Shown piece by piece: positions 53,329-62,399 of a stretch of DNA of 64,000 nt. The position numbers and the translations under genes are program-made. Source of the DNA: Rhizobiales bacterium Ga0077537. Lineage in GTDB: Bacteria > Pseudomonadota > Alphaproteobacteria > Rhizobiales > Hyphomicrobiaceae. How positions within the stretch are numbered: the first letter of the stretch is position 1; each line of letters opens with the position of its first letter. The stretch is from positions 1,134,558 to 1,198,557 of the forward strand of contig LNEM01000030.1 of NCBI GenBank assembly GCA_001464955.1, given 5' to 3'. A model generated the notes under the pieces. The model was not told where the DNA came from. It ran no database searches and saw only the letters and a list, made by a program, of their open reading frames with translations.

Positions 53329-54495
53329 ATGGCCAAGCCGCTGCTCTTTACGCCGCTCACGATCCGTGACGTGACGCTCCGCAATCGCGTCGTCATATCG
53401 CCCATGGCGACCTACTCCGCCAACGACGGTCTCGCCAACGACTGGCATCTCGGCCACTACGCCCGCTTGGCACTCGGCGGCGCGTCGTCCATCATGGTCG
53501 AGGCGACGGCGGTCACCGATCAGGGCCGCATCACCAACGGCGACATGGGGCTGTGGTCGAAAGCCCACGTGGCGCCCCTGAAGCGCATCGCCGACTTCAT
53601 GCGCTCGCAACGCGTGACGCCGTCGATCCAGCTCGCGCATGCCGGCCGCAAAGGCTCCATGCAGCGGCCCTGGCACGGCAATGGCGCGCTGACGCCGGCC
53701 GATCTGGCGCGCGGCGACAAGGCCTGGGATATCGTCGGGCCGACGTCCGACCCGATCGACGCGGGCTATATTGCGCCGAAGGCCTTGAGCCAGTCCGACA
53801 TGCAGACGCTCGCCGGCCAGTGGGGCGATGCCGCCGCCCGCGCCGTGGAAGCCGGCTTCGAGATCGTCGAGATCCACAACGCGCATGGCTATCTGGTGCA
53901 TCAGTTCCTGTCCCCGATCTCGAACACGCGGAACGACGCGTTCGGCGGCGATTTCGAGGGGCGCACCCGCTTCCCGCTCATGATCGCTGAGGCTGTTCGC
54001 GCCGCCGTCCCGAAGGGGATGCCGGTCTTCCTGCGCGTCTCGGCCGTCGACGGCATCGACGGCGGCTGGTCGATGGACGACACCGTGGCCTACGCCAGGG
54101 CGCTGAAGGAGCGCGGCATCGACCTCGTCGATTGTTCCTCGGGCGGCCTCAAGGGCCCGGCGACGGTGGCCCGCATCAAGCGCACGTGGGGCTTCCAGGT
54201 CCCCTTCGCGGCGCGCGTGAAGGCCGAGGCCGGCGTCATGTCCATGGCCGTCGGGCTGATCGTTGATCCGCACCACGCCGAGGACGTCCTCCAGCGCGGT
54301 GACGCCGACCTCGTCGCCATCGGCCGCGAGGCGCTGGTCAATCCGAGCTGGCCCCAGATGGCGGAGATCGCGCTGGGCCGCACCCCGGCCGAGGCGATGG
54401 ACGATTGGCCCGTCCAGTACGGCTGGTGGTTGAAGCACCGCGAGACCACGTTCGCCCAGGTCCGCCGCGACTACGGCGACGACTGGCGCGCGTGA
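53329..54495 (+). CDS. Old yellow enzyme-family NADH:flavin oxidoreductase (YqjM-like)
   Basis: A 388-residue FMN protein: RVVISPMATYSANDGLANDWHLGHYARLALGG (about 22-53), IQLAHAGRKG near 102-111, VEIHNAHGYLVHQFLSPISN near 182-201 (catalytic His), and late LVAIGREALVNPSWP. The lack of a C-terminal NAD/FAD domain fits the short OYE/YqjM group that reduces activated C=C bonds. It is transcribed away from the hairpin block and followed after 138 bp by the FAH-family gene. Confidence 0.92.
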   Translation: MAKPLLFTPLTIRDVTLRNRVVISPMATYSANDGLANDWHLGHYARLALGGASSIMVEATAVTDQGRITNGDMGLWSKAHVAPLKRIADFMRSQRVTPSIQLAHAGRKGSMQRPWHGNGALTPADLARGDKAWDIVGPTSDPIDAGYIAPKALSQSDMQTLAGQWGDAAARAVEAGFEIVEIHNAHGYLVHQFLSPISNTRNDAFGGDFEGRTRFPLMIAEAVRAAVPKGMPVFLRVSAVDGIDGGWSMDDTVAYARALKERGIDLVDCSSGGLKGPATVARIKRTWGFQVPFAARVKAEAGVMSMAVGLIVDPHHAEDVLQRGDADLVAIGREALVNPSWPQMAEIALGRTPAEAMDDWPVQYGWWLKHRETTFAQVRRDYGDDWRA

Positions 54496-54633
54496 GGGGT
54501 GGCCATCGCCGGGCTGCGGCCGCTCGAGCCTCGCCCGCCATTGGCACCCCGCCGCAAGTCTGCTTAGCTGCGCCATCGAGAGCGCCTGGCGACCAGGGCG
54601 CCGGATCGGCACGAGACCAGGGAACGAAACGCC

Positions 54634-55500
54634 ATGAAACTGATGATGTTCGCCAAGGGCAACGGTGTTGCCCTCGGCCTCGTGGACGGCGACACGGTCG
54701 TCGACGTGGGCGCGGTGGATGCCGCCCTGCCGACGTCGCTGCTGGCCGTGATCGAGGCTGGTCCGTCCGCGCTTGGCGCCGTGAAGGCTGCCGCGGCGAA
54801 GGCGCCCGCGTCGGCGCGCCACGCGTTGGCCTCCGTAAAGCCGGTGCTGCCGATTGCGCGTCCGCCGAAGTTCGTCTGCGTCGGTCTCAACTACCTCGAG
54901 CACGCAAAGGAGGGCGGTCATCCGCCGCCGACCTATCCGTCCTTCTTCCCCCGCTTCCCGACGTCTCTCGTGGCTGACGGCGCACCCGTCATCCGCCCGA
55001 AGGCCTCGATCCAGCTCGACTTCGAGTGCGAACTGACCATCGTCGTCGGCAAGGGCGGCCGCCACATCCCCGAGAGCCGCGCCCTCGAGCACGTCTTCGG
55101 TTACACGATCTTCAACGATGTGTCGGTCCGCGACTACCAGCGGAAGACCTCGCAGTGGACGCCCGGCAAGAACTTCGACGGCACGGGGCCGCTCGGACCC
55201 GTCGTCGTGACGGCCGATGAACTGCCCGCGGGCGCGTCTGGCCTCGCCATCATGACGCGCGTCAACGGCGAGACCATGCAGTCGTCGAATACGAGCGACA
55301 TGATCTTCTCGACGGCGCGCATCATTGCCACGCTCTCGGAGTTCATGACGCTTGAGGCCGGCGATCTGATCGCGACGGGAACGCCGTCCGGCGTCGCCCA
55401 TGCGCGAAAGCCGCCCGCCTGGATGAAGGCCGGCGACATGGTCGAGATCGAGATCGAGCGGATCGGCAAGCTCCGCAACCCGATCGTCGACGAAGCCTGA
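54634..55500 (+). CDS. Fumarylacetoacetate hydrolase-family protein
   Basis: A 288-residue protein: N-terminal small domain (about 1-70), then FVCVGLNYLEHAKE near 80-93, the metal-binding FECELTIVVGKGGRHI near 130-145 (two acidic ligands), and FNDVSVRDYQRK near 163-174 (Asp ligand), SSNTSDMIFS and LIATGTPSGV near 248-257. Members hydrate or hydrolyse or decarboxylate 2-keto acids in aromatic degradation. It precedes the enoyl-CoA hydratase gene by 30 bp. Confidence 0.92.
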   Translation: MKLMMFAKGNGVALGLVDGDTVVDVGAVDAALPTSLLAVIEAGPSALGAVKAAAAKAPASARHALASVKPVLPIARPPKFVCVGLNYLEHAKEGGHPPPTYPSFFPRFPTSLVADGAPVIRPKASIQLDFECELTIVVGKGGRHIPESRALEHVFGYTIFNDVSVRDYQRKTSQWTPGKNFDGTGPLGPVVVTADELPAGASGLAIMTRVNGETMQSSNTSDMIFSTARIIATLSEFMTLEAGDLIATGTPSGVAHARKPPAWMKAGDMVEIEIERIGKLRNPIVDEA

Positions 55501-55530
55501 TCAACCCAGCGTCAACGGAAAGCCCTGACC

Positions 55531-56352
55531 ATGTCGAAGCCTGGCGCGGATGGCTCGCAAGATCTTCTGGTCCGTCGTGAGGACGGCGTTCTGGTGCTGG
55601 CGTTCAACCGGCCCGAAGCGCGCAACGCGCTGACGCCGGACATGATCGATCGCATCGGCGCCGAGCTGGCTGCAGCCGAACTCGACAACGGGATCGGCTG
55701 CATCGTGCTGACCGGCGTCGGCGATGCCTTCTGCGCCGGCGGCGACGTCAAGGCCATGGCCCGCATGAACGCCACGGGCGGCGTTCCCGATCCGATGCAG
55801 CGCATGGAACGGCAGCGCCAGACGCACCGGCTGACCTCGCTTCGCCTCTACCAGATGGGGAAGCCGACGTTGGCGGCCTTGCCGGGCCCGGCGGCCGGTG
55901 CCGGGTTCTCGCTGGCGCTCGCCTGCGACATGCGCATCGCCGCCGATACGGCCTCGATGACGACAGCCTTCGCCAAGGTGGGCCTCACCGGCGACTACGG
56001 CGGCACATACCTGCTCACCCAGCTCGTCGGCACGGCCAAGGCACGCGAACTCTACCTGCTGGCCGACCGGATCGACATGCAGGAAGCGCTGCGGCTGGGA
56101 CTGGTCAACTGGGTCGTGCCCCGGGCGGAACTCGAGGCGCGCACCATGGAAATTGCGAAGCGTCTGGCGAATGGCCCACGCGTCGCGCAGCGCCTGATCA
56201 AGGACAACCTCAATCGCGCCCTGACCTCCACGTTCGCGGATTGCCTCGACATGGAAAGCGCCAATCTGGCCGCCGCCCGGAACACCGAGGATCACAAGGA
56301 AGCCGCCGCCGCCTTCGCCGAAAAGCGCCCGCCTCGCTTCAAGGGCCGCTGA
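55531..56352 (+). CDS. Enoyl-CoA hydratase/isomerase family protein (PaaG-like)
   Basis: A 273-residue crotonase-fold enzyme: FNRPEARNALTPDMIDRIG (about 23-41), oxyanion-hole loop GDAFCAGGDVKAMARM near 65-80, and TAFAKVGLTGDYGGTYLLTQLVG, where the GDYGG form resembles PaaG/PaaB-type phenylacetyl-CoA isomerases. It would act on CoA esters after the FAH-type enzyme, but the pathway is not fixed. 30 bp behind the FAH gene; same operon likely. Confidence 0.88.
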   Translation: MSKPGADGSQDLLVRREDGVLVLAFNRPEARNALTPDMIDRIGAELAAAELDNGIGCIVLTGVGDAFCAGGDVKAMARMNATGGVPDPMQRMERQRQTHRLTSLRLYQMGKPTLAALPGPAAGAGFSLALACDMRIAADTASMTTAFAKVGLTGDYGGTYLLTQLVGTAKARELYLLADRIDMQEALRLGLVNWVVPRAELEARTMEIAKRLANGPRVAQRLIKDNLNRALTSTFADCLDMESANLAAARNTEDHKEAAAAFAEKRPPRFKGR

Positions 56353-56394
56353 TCGCGCGCCTCTCTCCCGCGACGTCCGACTTCCACGAGCACG

Positions 56395-56416
56395 CCGCAC
56401 GCACTAGTGTGTGCGG
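56395..56416. repeat. 22-bp near-perfect palindrome with central CACTAGTG
   Basis: Arms ccgcac/gtgcgg (56395-56400, 56411-56416) flank a 10-base centre containing CACTAGTG; a single mismatched pair (C56402 against T56409) falls inside the 22 bp. It lies in the 101 bp between the enoyl-CoA hydratase gene and the malic enzyme gene. Its ACTAGTGT core resembles the junction of hairpin units a and b, so it could be a remnant of the same element type or an operator. Confidence 0.5.
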
Positions 56417-56453
56417 TTCGTTCGATGTTCTGCCTGCAAGTGGAGTGCCCGCG

Positions 56454-58724
56454 ATGGCCGAGAAGTTCCCTGCTGCCCGCTATACCGATGCCGAGGCCCT
56501 CGAATTTCATGCGCGCGGCAAGCCGGGCAAGCTCGAGATCGCGGCGACGAAACCGCTGGCGACCCAGCGCGATCTGTCGCTCGCCTATTCGCCTGGCGTG
56601 GCCGTTCCCGTTCTCGCCATCGCCGAGAACCCGGCGCTCGCCTACGACTACACGAGCAAAGGGAATTTCGTCGCCGTGGTCTCGAACGGAACGGCGATCC
56701 TCGGGCTCGGCAATCGTGGCGCGCTCGCCTCGAAGCCGGTGATGGAAGGAAAAGGCGCGCTGTTCAAGCGCTTCGCCGACATCGACGCCATCGACCTCTG
56801 TGTCGACACGGAGGACGTCGACGCGTTCATCAATTGCGTCCGTTACCTCGGCCCGACGTTCGGCGGCATCAACCTCGAGGACATCAAGGCGCCGGACTGC
56901 TTCGTGATCGAGGAGAAGCTGAAGGAGCTTCTCGACATCCCGGTCTTCCACGACGACCAGCACGGCACCGCGATCATTGCAGCGGCGGGCCTCGTCAATG
57001 CGCTCGAGCTGACCGGCCGCACGCTCGAAAACCATAGCCTCGTGATCAACGGTGCGGGCGCTGCCGCGATCGCCGTTGCCGACCTCCTGGTGGCGATGGG
57101 CATGCCGCGCGCCAACATCACGCTCTGCGACACCAAGGGCGTCGTCTATCAGGGCCGCAAGGACGGCATGAACCAGTGGAAGTCGGCCTATGCGGGCAAG
57201 TCGAAGGCCCGCACGCTGGCCGAGGCCCTCGTCGGCGCGGACGCATTCTTCGGGCTCTCGGCGAAAGGCGCGGTGACGCCGGACATGGTGCGCTCCATGG
57301 CGCCGAAGCCGATCATCTTCGCCATGGCGAACCCCGACCCCGAGATCACGCCCGAGGAGGTTCAGGCCGTCCGGGACGACGCCATCATGGCGACCGGACG
57401 CTCGGATTATCCCAACCAGATCAATAACGTGCTTGGCTTCCCGTTCATCTTCCGCGGCGCTCTCGATGTGCAGGCCAAGGGCATCAACACCGAGATGAAG
57501 ATCGCGGCTGTCCGGGCGCTCGCAGCGCTCGCCCGCGCCGAGGTTCCCGATCAGGTGGCTGCAGCCTTCCATGGCCGTCGTCCGACGTTCGGTCCGGAAT
57601 ACATCATTCCCGCTCCCTTCGATCCGCGTCTCATCACCCACGTCCCGCCGGCCGTGGCCGAGGCGGCCATGGCGACGGGCATGGCGCGCCGCCCGATCGT
57701 CGACATGGACGCCTACATCGCGCGCTTGAGTGGCCGGCTCGATCCGGTGGCCGGATGGCTGCAGTCGACGTTCGAGAAGGTGCGCGCCAATCCGAAGCGC
57801 GTCATCTTCGCGGAGGGCGAGGAGCCGGCCGTCGTGCGCGCCGCCAATTCCTACCTCGGGGCCGGGTTCGGCGAGGTGCTGCTGGTGGGAACGACCGAGA
57901 CCGTGAAGGCTAAGTTCGCGGAACTCGGCATCCGCATGAAGCCCGAGATCGGGCTGATCGACACCCGCAAGTCACCCTACACCGAACAGTTCACCGACTA
58001 CCTCTACGAGCGCCTTCAGCGGCACGGATACCTCCGCCGCGATTGTCTGCGTCTCGTGCTGAACGAGCGCAACATCTACGCCGCGCTGATGGTCGCGCAC
58101 GGTCACGCCGACGCCATGGTGACGGGCGTGACCCGCAACTGGACGTCGATCCTCGGCGATGTGACCCGGGTCATGGATGTGCAGCCGGGACGCCGCAAGG
58201 TCGGCATTTCGCTGGCGCTCTGCCGCGGCCGCGCGGTGCTCGTCGCCGATACCAGCGTGACCGACATGCCGTCGGCCGAGGAGGTCGCCGAGATCGCCAT
58301 CGAGGCCGCCCGTGCCGCCCGCCGCCTCGGCATGGAGCCGCGCGTCGCGCTGCTGGCCTACTCCACGTTCGGCCAGCCCCGTGGCGAACGGTCGGATCAG
58401 ATGAGCCGTGCGGTCCAGATCCTCGACGAGCGTCGCGTCGACTTCGAGTACGACGGCGACATGGCCGCCGACGTCGCTCTCAATTCCGATCTGCGCAAGC
58501 TCTATCCGTTCTGCCGGCTCACCGACACCGCGAACGTGCTGGTGATGCCGGCATTCCACGCCGCCTCGATCTCGACCAAGATGCTGAAGGAACTCGGTGG
58601 TGCGACGATCATCGGGCCTATGCTGACGGGGTTGACCCACTCGGTCCAGATCGCCCCTCTCGGCAGCACCGACGCCGACATCCTCAACATGGCGGCGATT
58701 GCCGCCTACGATGTCGGGCGCTGA
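56454..58724 (+). CDS. maeB: NADP-dependent malic enzyme with phosphotransacetylase-like domain
   Basis: A 756-residue fusion protein. The malic enzyme domain (about 1-430) has LSLAYSPGVAVPV near 42-54, KPVMEGKGALFK, VFHDDQHGTAIIAAAGL near 163-179, and NAD-binding INGAGAAAIAVADLL near 201-215. The C-terminal domain (about 440-756) resembles phosphotransacetylase (NERNIYAALMVAHGHADAMVTG) but in these fusions is regulatory, not known to be active. Function: oxidative decarboxylation of malate to pyruvate. GGAG stands about 11 bases before ATG 56454. Confidence 0.95.
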   Translation: MAEKFPAARYTDAEALEFHARGKPGKLEIAATKPLATQRDLSLAYSPGVAVPVLAIAENPALAYDYTSKGNFVAVVSNGTAILGLGNRGALASKPVMEGKGALFKRFADIDAIDLCVDTEDVDAFINCVRYLGPTFGGINLEDIKAPDCFVIEEKLKELLDIPVFHDDQHGTAIIAAAGLVNALELTGRTLENHSLVINGAGAAAIAVADLLVAMGMPRANITLCDTKGVVYQGRKDGMNQWKSAYAGKSKARTLAEALVGADAFFGLSAKGAVTPDMVRSMAPKPIIFAMANPDPEITPEEVQAVRDDAIMATGRSDYPNQINNVLGFPFIFRGALDVQAKGINTEMKIAAVRALAALARAEVPDQVAAAFHGRRPTFGPEYIIPAPFDPRLITHVPPAVAEAAMATGMARRPIVDMDAYIARLSGRLDPVAGWLQSTFEKVRANPKRVIFAEGEEPAVVRAANSYLGAGFGEVLLVGTTETVKAKFAELGIRMKPEIGLIDTRKSPYTEQFTDYLYERLQRHGYLRRDCLRLVLNERNIYAALMVAHGHADAMVTGVTRNWTSILGDVTRVMDVQPGRRKVGISLALCRGRAVLVADTSVTDMPSAEEVAEIAIEAARAARRLGMEPRVALLAYSTFGQPRGERSDQMSRAVQILDERRVDFEYDGDMAADVALNSDLRKLYPFCRLTDTANVLVMPAFHAASISTKMLKELGGATIIGPMLTGLTHSVQIAPLGSTDADILNMAAIAAYDVGR

Positions 58725-58877
58725 CGCCGAAGGCTGGCAATGACGGCGCGCGGGAGCGGCCAGTCGCGGCCCTCCCACAATTCCGGCGGCTGCCCGTCAC
58801 AGGAACGCCATGCCGGTCGGCATACTGCACCCGATCCCGGTCGGCGCGCCGTCCGGACGGCTGGTCAGAACTGGGAG

Positions 58878-58892
58878 TTAACGCTATATTAA
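58878..58892. promoter_or_regulatory. CtrA-type box TTAA-N7-TTAA upstream of L,D-transpeptidase
   Basis: TTAA at 58878-58881, seven bases, TTAA at 58889-58892: a perfect full CtrA site, 76 bp before the L,D-transpeptidase ATG. A GANTC (CcrM) methylation site lies just downstream (58900-58904). In alphaproteobacteria CtrA activates many envelope and division genes. Confidence 0.65.
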
Positions 58893-58967
58893 CCTTTATG
58901 ATTCGTTAATCGAGCGTTCCGCGCCGGGGGACAACGGCAGTATCGCGTTCGGACAAAATCGGGGACC

Positions 58968-59957
58968 ATGACCACTCGACTGACTGGCATAGCCGTAGGT
59001 TTGGCTTTGGCCATTGCCGCGACCGGATGTGCGGGCGGACCTCAGTTGTCGCCGGCCACGCTGCCGTTGTCGAAGGAAGCCATGATGCTTCTCGGCAAGA
59101 AGGGTATGAAGGCGGAAGCGCCGCTTTTCGTGCGCATCTTCAAGGAAGAATCCGAGCTCGAGGTCTGGAAGCTGCGCGACGACGGCTTCTTCCATCATTT
59201 CAAGACCTACCCGATCTGCACCTGGTCCGGTGACCTCGGCCCGAAGCTCGCAACAGGCGACAAGCAGGCGCCGGAGGGCTTCTACACGATCAGCAAATCC
59301 CAGATGAACCCGAACTCGAGCTTCCATCTCGCGTTCAATCTGGGCTACCCGAACGTTTACGACCGGGCCCATGGCCGCACGGGAAGCGCACTGATGGTGC
59401 ATGGCAAGTGCAGCTCTGCCGGCTGCTACGCCATGACCGACGCCCTCATGGAGGAGATTTACGCCCTGGCGCGCGAGACCTTCGACGCCGGCCATCCCTC
59501 GTTTCAGGTCCACGCCTACCCGTTCCGGATGACCGACGCCAATATGGCACGTCACAAGGACTCGAAGTGGTTCGAGTTCTGGCGGACGCTCAAGGAAGGC
59601 TACGATCACTTCGAGACGGCCCGTCAGCCGCCCCCGATCCTGGTCTGCGGCCGCCGCTACCACGTGAACGCGAAGCCGCGCTTCATGACGGCGTCCATGC
59701 GGCTTGACCCGGCCGGCCAGTGCCCTGCGCTCGAGAAGATGCCGATCACCGCCTACGTGCCGCCGCCCGGCGACACCAAGGTCGCCGATCTGCCGGTCGT
59801 CGCGCCGGGTCCCAAGATGCGTGCGATAGCCTCGGCTGACCAGAGCGCGCCGGCCACGTCCACGTTGTCGGGTCTGTTGAATGGCTCGCTTCCGGGCACC
59901 ACGTCGGGCTCGGCGACCCGGGGTCCGGCCCTCGGCCTGACGGCTCCCGGCAACTGA
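58968..59957 (+). CDS. L,D-transpeptidase family lipoprotein (YafK-like), copy 1
   Basis: A 329-residue protein. The N-terminus MTTRLTGIAVGLALAIAATGCAGG looks like a lipoprotein signal with Cys at about 21. The YkuD/YafK catalytic block is HGKCSSAGCYAM (His 145, nucleophile Cys 153), preceded by FKTYPICTWSGDLGPKLATGDKQAPEGFY (84-112) and followed by SFQVHAYPFRMT. Such enzymes form or cleave 3-3 peptidoglycan cross-links or tether lipoproteins. The C-terminal about 90 residues are Pro/Ala/Ser/Gly-rich. A CtrA box lies upstream. Confidence 0.9.
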   Translation: MTTRLTGIAVGLALAIAATGCAGGPQLSPATLPLSKEAMMLLGKKGMKAEAPLFVRIFKEESELEVWKLRDDGFFHHFKTYPICTWSGDLGPKLATGDKQAPEGFYTISKSQMNPNSSFHLAFNLGYPNVYDRAHGRTGSALMVHGKCSSAGCYAMTDALMEEIYALARETFDAGHPSFQVHAYPFRMTDANMARHKDSKWFEFWRTLKEGYDHFETARQPPPILVCGRRYHVNAKPRFMTASMRLDPAGQCPALEKMPITAYVPPPGDTKVADLPVVAPGPKMRAIASADQSAPATSTLSGLLNGSLPGTTSGSATRGPALGLTAPGN

Positions 59958-60066
59958 GCCGGCGGCTCTTGCCTGTGCTTTGCGGGCCTCAGCCGCTTGA
60001 ACCTGGCGCAGCCTCACGGTACCAAACACGGGTGGTCGTCCGGCTAGATCGTCAGGGCCGGGGACC

Positions 60067-61461
60067 GTGCATCGTGGGTGGCGTCGCGTGGAGACGTGGA
60101 TGGGGTTGCTGGCGAGATCGATCTGGGCCGCTGTCGCAATCCTCGCGTTTCTGCTCCCCGTGGGCGCGCCGGCGCGTGCCCTCGAAATCGTCCTCGACGA
60201 TGTCGCTGCCGACCGCGTCGAGCGCCAGCGGAGCTTTCTCAGGGGCGAGGAGCCTGCTCCCGGCACCCCGGATGTCACGCGCCTCGACGCACGCTTGGCG
60301 GAACGTGGGCTCAGTCGCGGCCGCGCCATCTACATTCGCGTTTTCAAGGTGGAATCCGAACTCGAACTCTGGATGCAGAATGCGTCCGGCACGTTCACGC
60401 TCCTCGACACCTACCCGATCTGTCATTGGACCGGGACCCTCGGCCCGAAGCTGAAGGAAGGCGACAAGCAGAGTCCGGAAGGCTTCTACAGCGTTGGCGT
60501 GCCGCAGACGCGGCTCGTCGGCCGCTGGCGGAAGGCCTTCAATCTCGGCTTTCCGAACCTGCATGATCAGCGGTTGAGCCGGACCGGCTCGTACATTCTC
60601 GTGCATGGTGGCTGTTCGTCGGTCGGGTGTTTCGCCATGACGGACCCGGTCCAGAACGAGATCTACAACCTGGCGACGGCCGCCCTTTCGGCGGGGCAGG
60701 CGCGCTTTCATGTGCATGTGTTCCCGTTCCGGATGACGGCCGAGAACCTCGCCCGCCACTCGGATCACGAGTGGGCCCACACCTGGTTCGACCTCAAGCC
60801 CGCCTACGACAGCTTCGAGCGCACGCGCATTCCGCCGGTCGTGGCGCTGTGTGGGGTCCGCTACAAGGTCGCCGACGGGCTTCCCGGCGAAACGGGCGGC
60901 TCTGAGCGGCGGTTGCCCCTCCTGAAGGGCGCGACTGAAGAGGCGAGTCAGCGGTTGCTCGACTCCAGTGGCAATTGGCAGCCACCCCAGTGCGAACTCG
61001 AGGACGAAGCCAAGCGGCAACCGGCTGGCGTCGTCGTAGCTGCCAAAGACGTCTTGGACAAGCCGGCGGACCTGTCGACTTCGGTCGCCGCCACAGAGGT
61101 TGCGCCGGCCGGCTCGGTACGCTCCAGCGTCGAAGTGACGGCCGCGTTGCCGGAGCCGATGACCGAGCAGCAACCGGAAGCCAGGCGCGAGACCGTCGCG
61201 GAGCCTGCCAAGGCGCGTACCCCTGCATCGTCGGCAACCCGCTCCGAGCCGAAATCGCGTCCCCAGGCAACGCCCCGACCGGCGCCGACCCGCGCCGCAG
61301 CAGCCCGGCCCGAGCGGGCCGAGGCCGCTCCGCGCCGCCGCGTGCCGCGTCGCAACGAAGCCCCGAAACAGGCGCGTCGCGAGGGTGAGCGGTCCGTCGA
61401 TGAGGCCTTCGGCTCGGCGCGGTTTGGCCGGAGCGAGCGCGTCATGGCGCGTGGCGGATGA
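60067..61461 (+). CDS. L,D-transpeptidase family protein (YafK-like), copy 2, with long Pro/Ala/Arg-rich tail
   Basis: A 464-residue protein from a GTG at 60067 (other in-frame GTG codons follow). A hydrophobic signal segment (about 12-38, ending PARA) precedes a YkuD domain: TYPICHWTGTLGPKLKEGDKQSPEGFYSVG, and HGGCSSVGCFAM (His 180, Cys 188). It aligns by eye with the gene 109 bp upstream, so the two are tandem duplicates. The last about 150 residues are low-complexity Ala/Pro/Arg/Glu-rich, probably a flexible envelope-spanning tail. Confidence 0.88.
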   Translation: MHRGWRRVETWMGLLARSIWAAVAILAFLLPVGAPARALEIVLDDVAADRVERQRSFLRGEEPAPGTPDVTRLDARLAERGLSRGRAIYIRVFKVESELELWMQNASGTFTLLDTYPICHWTGTLGPKLKEGDKQSPEGFYSVGVPQTRLVGRWRKAFNLGFPNLHDQRLSRTGSYILVHGGCSSVGCFAMTDPVQNEIYNLATAALSAGQARFHVHVFPFRMTAENLARHSDHEWAHTWFDLKPAYDSFERTRIPPVVALCGVRYKVADGLPGETGGSERRLPLLKGATEEASQRLLDSSGNWQPPQCELEDEAKRQPAGVVVAAKDVLDKPADLSTSVAATEVAPAGSVRSSVEVTAALPEPMTEQQPEARRETVAEPAKARTPASSATRSEPKSRPQATPRPAPTRAAAARPERAEAAPRRRVPRRNEAPKQARREGERSVDEAFGSARFGRSERVMARGG

Positions 61462-61486
61462 CAGCTGCCGGCTGGAGGCGCGCCTG

Positions 61487-61894
61487 ATGTCCAAGCCGAT
61501 CCTGCTGGTCGTGGCGGCGGCCCTTATCGACGTCGATGGCCGCGTGCTTATCGCCGAGCGCCCGCCCGGCCGCAGCATGGCTGGCCTGTGGGAGTTCCCT
61601 GGCGGCAAGGTCGCGCCCGGCGAGAGCCCGGAGGCGGCCCTGGTGCGCGAACTCCGCGAGGAATTGTCGATCGAGGTCTGTGAGACCTGCGTCGCCCCGT
61701 TCACCTTCGCCAGCCACGCCTATGACGATTTCCATCTCCTCATGCCGCTCTATCTCTGCCGGCAGTGGGAGGGTGACGTCCGCCCCCGTGAAGGCCAGCG
61801 CGTCAAATGGGTCCGCGCCTCGGCCTTGCGGGACTACCCGATGCCGCCGGCCGACCTGCCGCTGATCCCGATGCTTTACGACCTGCTGGCCTAG
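61487..61894 (+). CDS. mutT: Nudix hydrolase, MutT-type 8-oxo-dGTP diphosphatase
   Basis: A 135-residue Nudix protein: VVAAALIDVDGRVLIAERPPGRSMAGLWEFPGGKVAPGE, with the Nudix box GGKVAPGESPEAALVRELREEL near 39-60 (E residues for Mg2+) and a late YPMPPADLPLIP, typical of MutT. It removes 8-oxo-dGTP from the nucleotide pool. ATG 61487 has GGAGG about 9 bases upstream. It follows the L,D-transpeptidase gene by 25 bp. Confidence 0.92.
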   Translation: MSKPILLVVAAALIDVDGRVLIAERPPGRSMAGLWEFPGGKVAPGESPEAALVRELREELSIEVCETCVAPFTFASHAYDDFHLLMPLYLCRQWEGDVRPREGQRVKWVRASALRDYPMPPADLPLIPMLYDLLA

Positions 61895-61941
61895 CATCGG
61901 CCGCCCCGCTCGGAATACCGTCCCGGACGGCTCAGCGGGGG

Positions 61942-61971
61942 CTTGCGTGCGCTGCCCGCTGTCGCCTATAA
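61942..61971 (+). promoter_or_regulatory. Candidate sigma-70-type promoter of rpmI-rplT-pheS
   Basis: A -35-like CTTGCG (61942-61947) and a -10-like CTATAA (61966-61971) are 18 bases apart, about 150 bp before the rpmI start. They fit the alphaproteobacterial CTTGAC/CTATAT pattern moderately. The 150 bp leader is long enough for ribosomal-protein feedback control, but I see no diagnostic structure. Confidence 0.4.
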
Positions 61972-62124
61972 GTCTCGCGTTGAGCCGCCCGGCGGGGCAT
62001 GCCGTGGCGGCTCGCAATGCTTTCGAGAACCCATCAAGGGCCGCGCCGCTTTCCCGGTTTGGGGGTGCGACGGTCCGTTTCGCGACGCGAGACGGCAACG
62101 GCCGACCAGAAAGGACGAAGCAAA

Positions 62125-62325
62125 ATGCCCAAGATGAAGACCAAGAGCAGCGCCAAAAAGCGCTTCAAGGTGACCGCGACGGGCAAGATCAAGGCCCAGG
62201 CCGCGGGTAAGCGTCACGGCATGATCAAGCGGACGGCCAAGTTCGTGCGGACGGCGCGCGGCACCATGGTGCTGAACGACTCCGACGCCAAGATCGTCAA
62301 GAAGTACATGCCCTACGCCCGCTGA
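62125..62325 (+). CDS. rpmI: 50S ribosomal protein L35
   Basis: A 66-residue, very basic protein: [20 protein letters not shown] and the conserved GKRHGM, then [13 protein letters not shown]. Standard bL35. AAGGA stands 10 bases before the ATG. The gene commonly upstream in other bacteria, infC, is absent; mutT stands there instead. Confidence 0.97.
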   Translation: MPKMKTKSSAKKRFKVTATGKIKAQAAGKRHGMIKRTAKFVRTARGTMVLNDSDAKIVKKYMPYAR

Positions 62326-62399
62326 CGGGCCGGTTCCCTGCTGACTGAGCAGAAGCCGACAATCCAGCGATTCTCATCTCGAAGTGACGGAGACTATCC

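Noticed and set aside
53056-55401. 781-residue minus-strand frame across the OYE and FAH genes and two hairpins
   Set aside because: Antisense to two well-supported genes, low complexity (Arg/Asp/His/Gly-rich), and crosses the non-coding hairpin block.
62326-62399. tRNA or riboswitch between rpmI and rplT
   Set aside because: Only 74 bp; no cloverleaf or known aptamer pattern visible.
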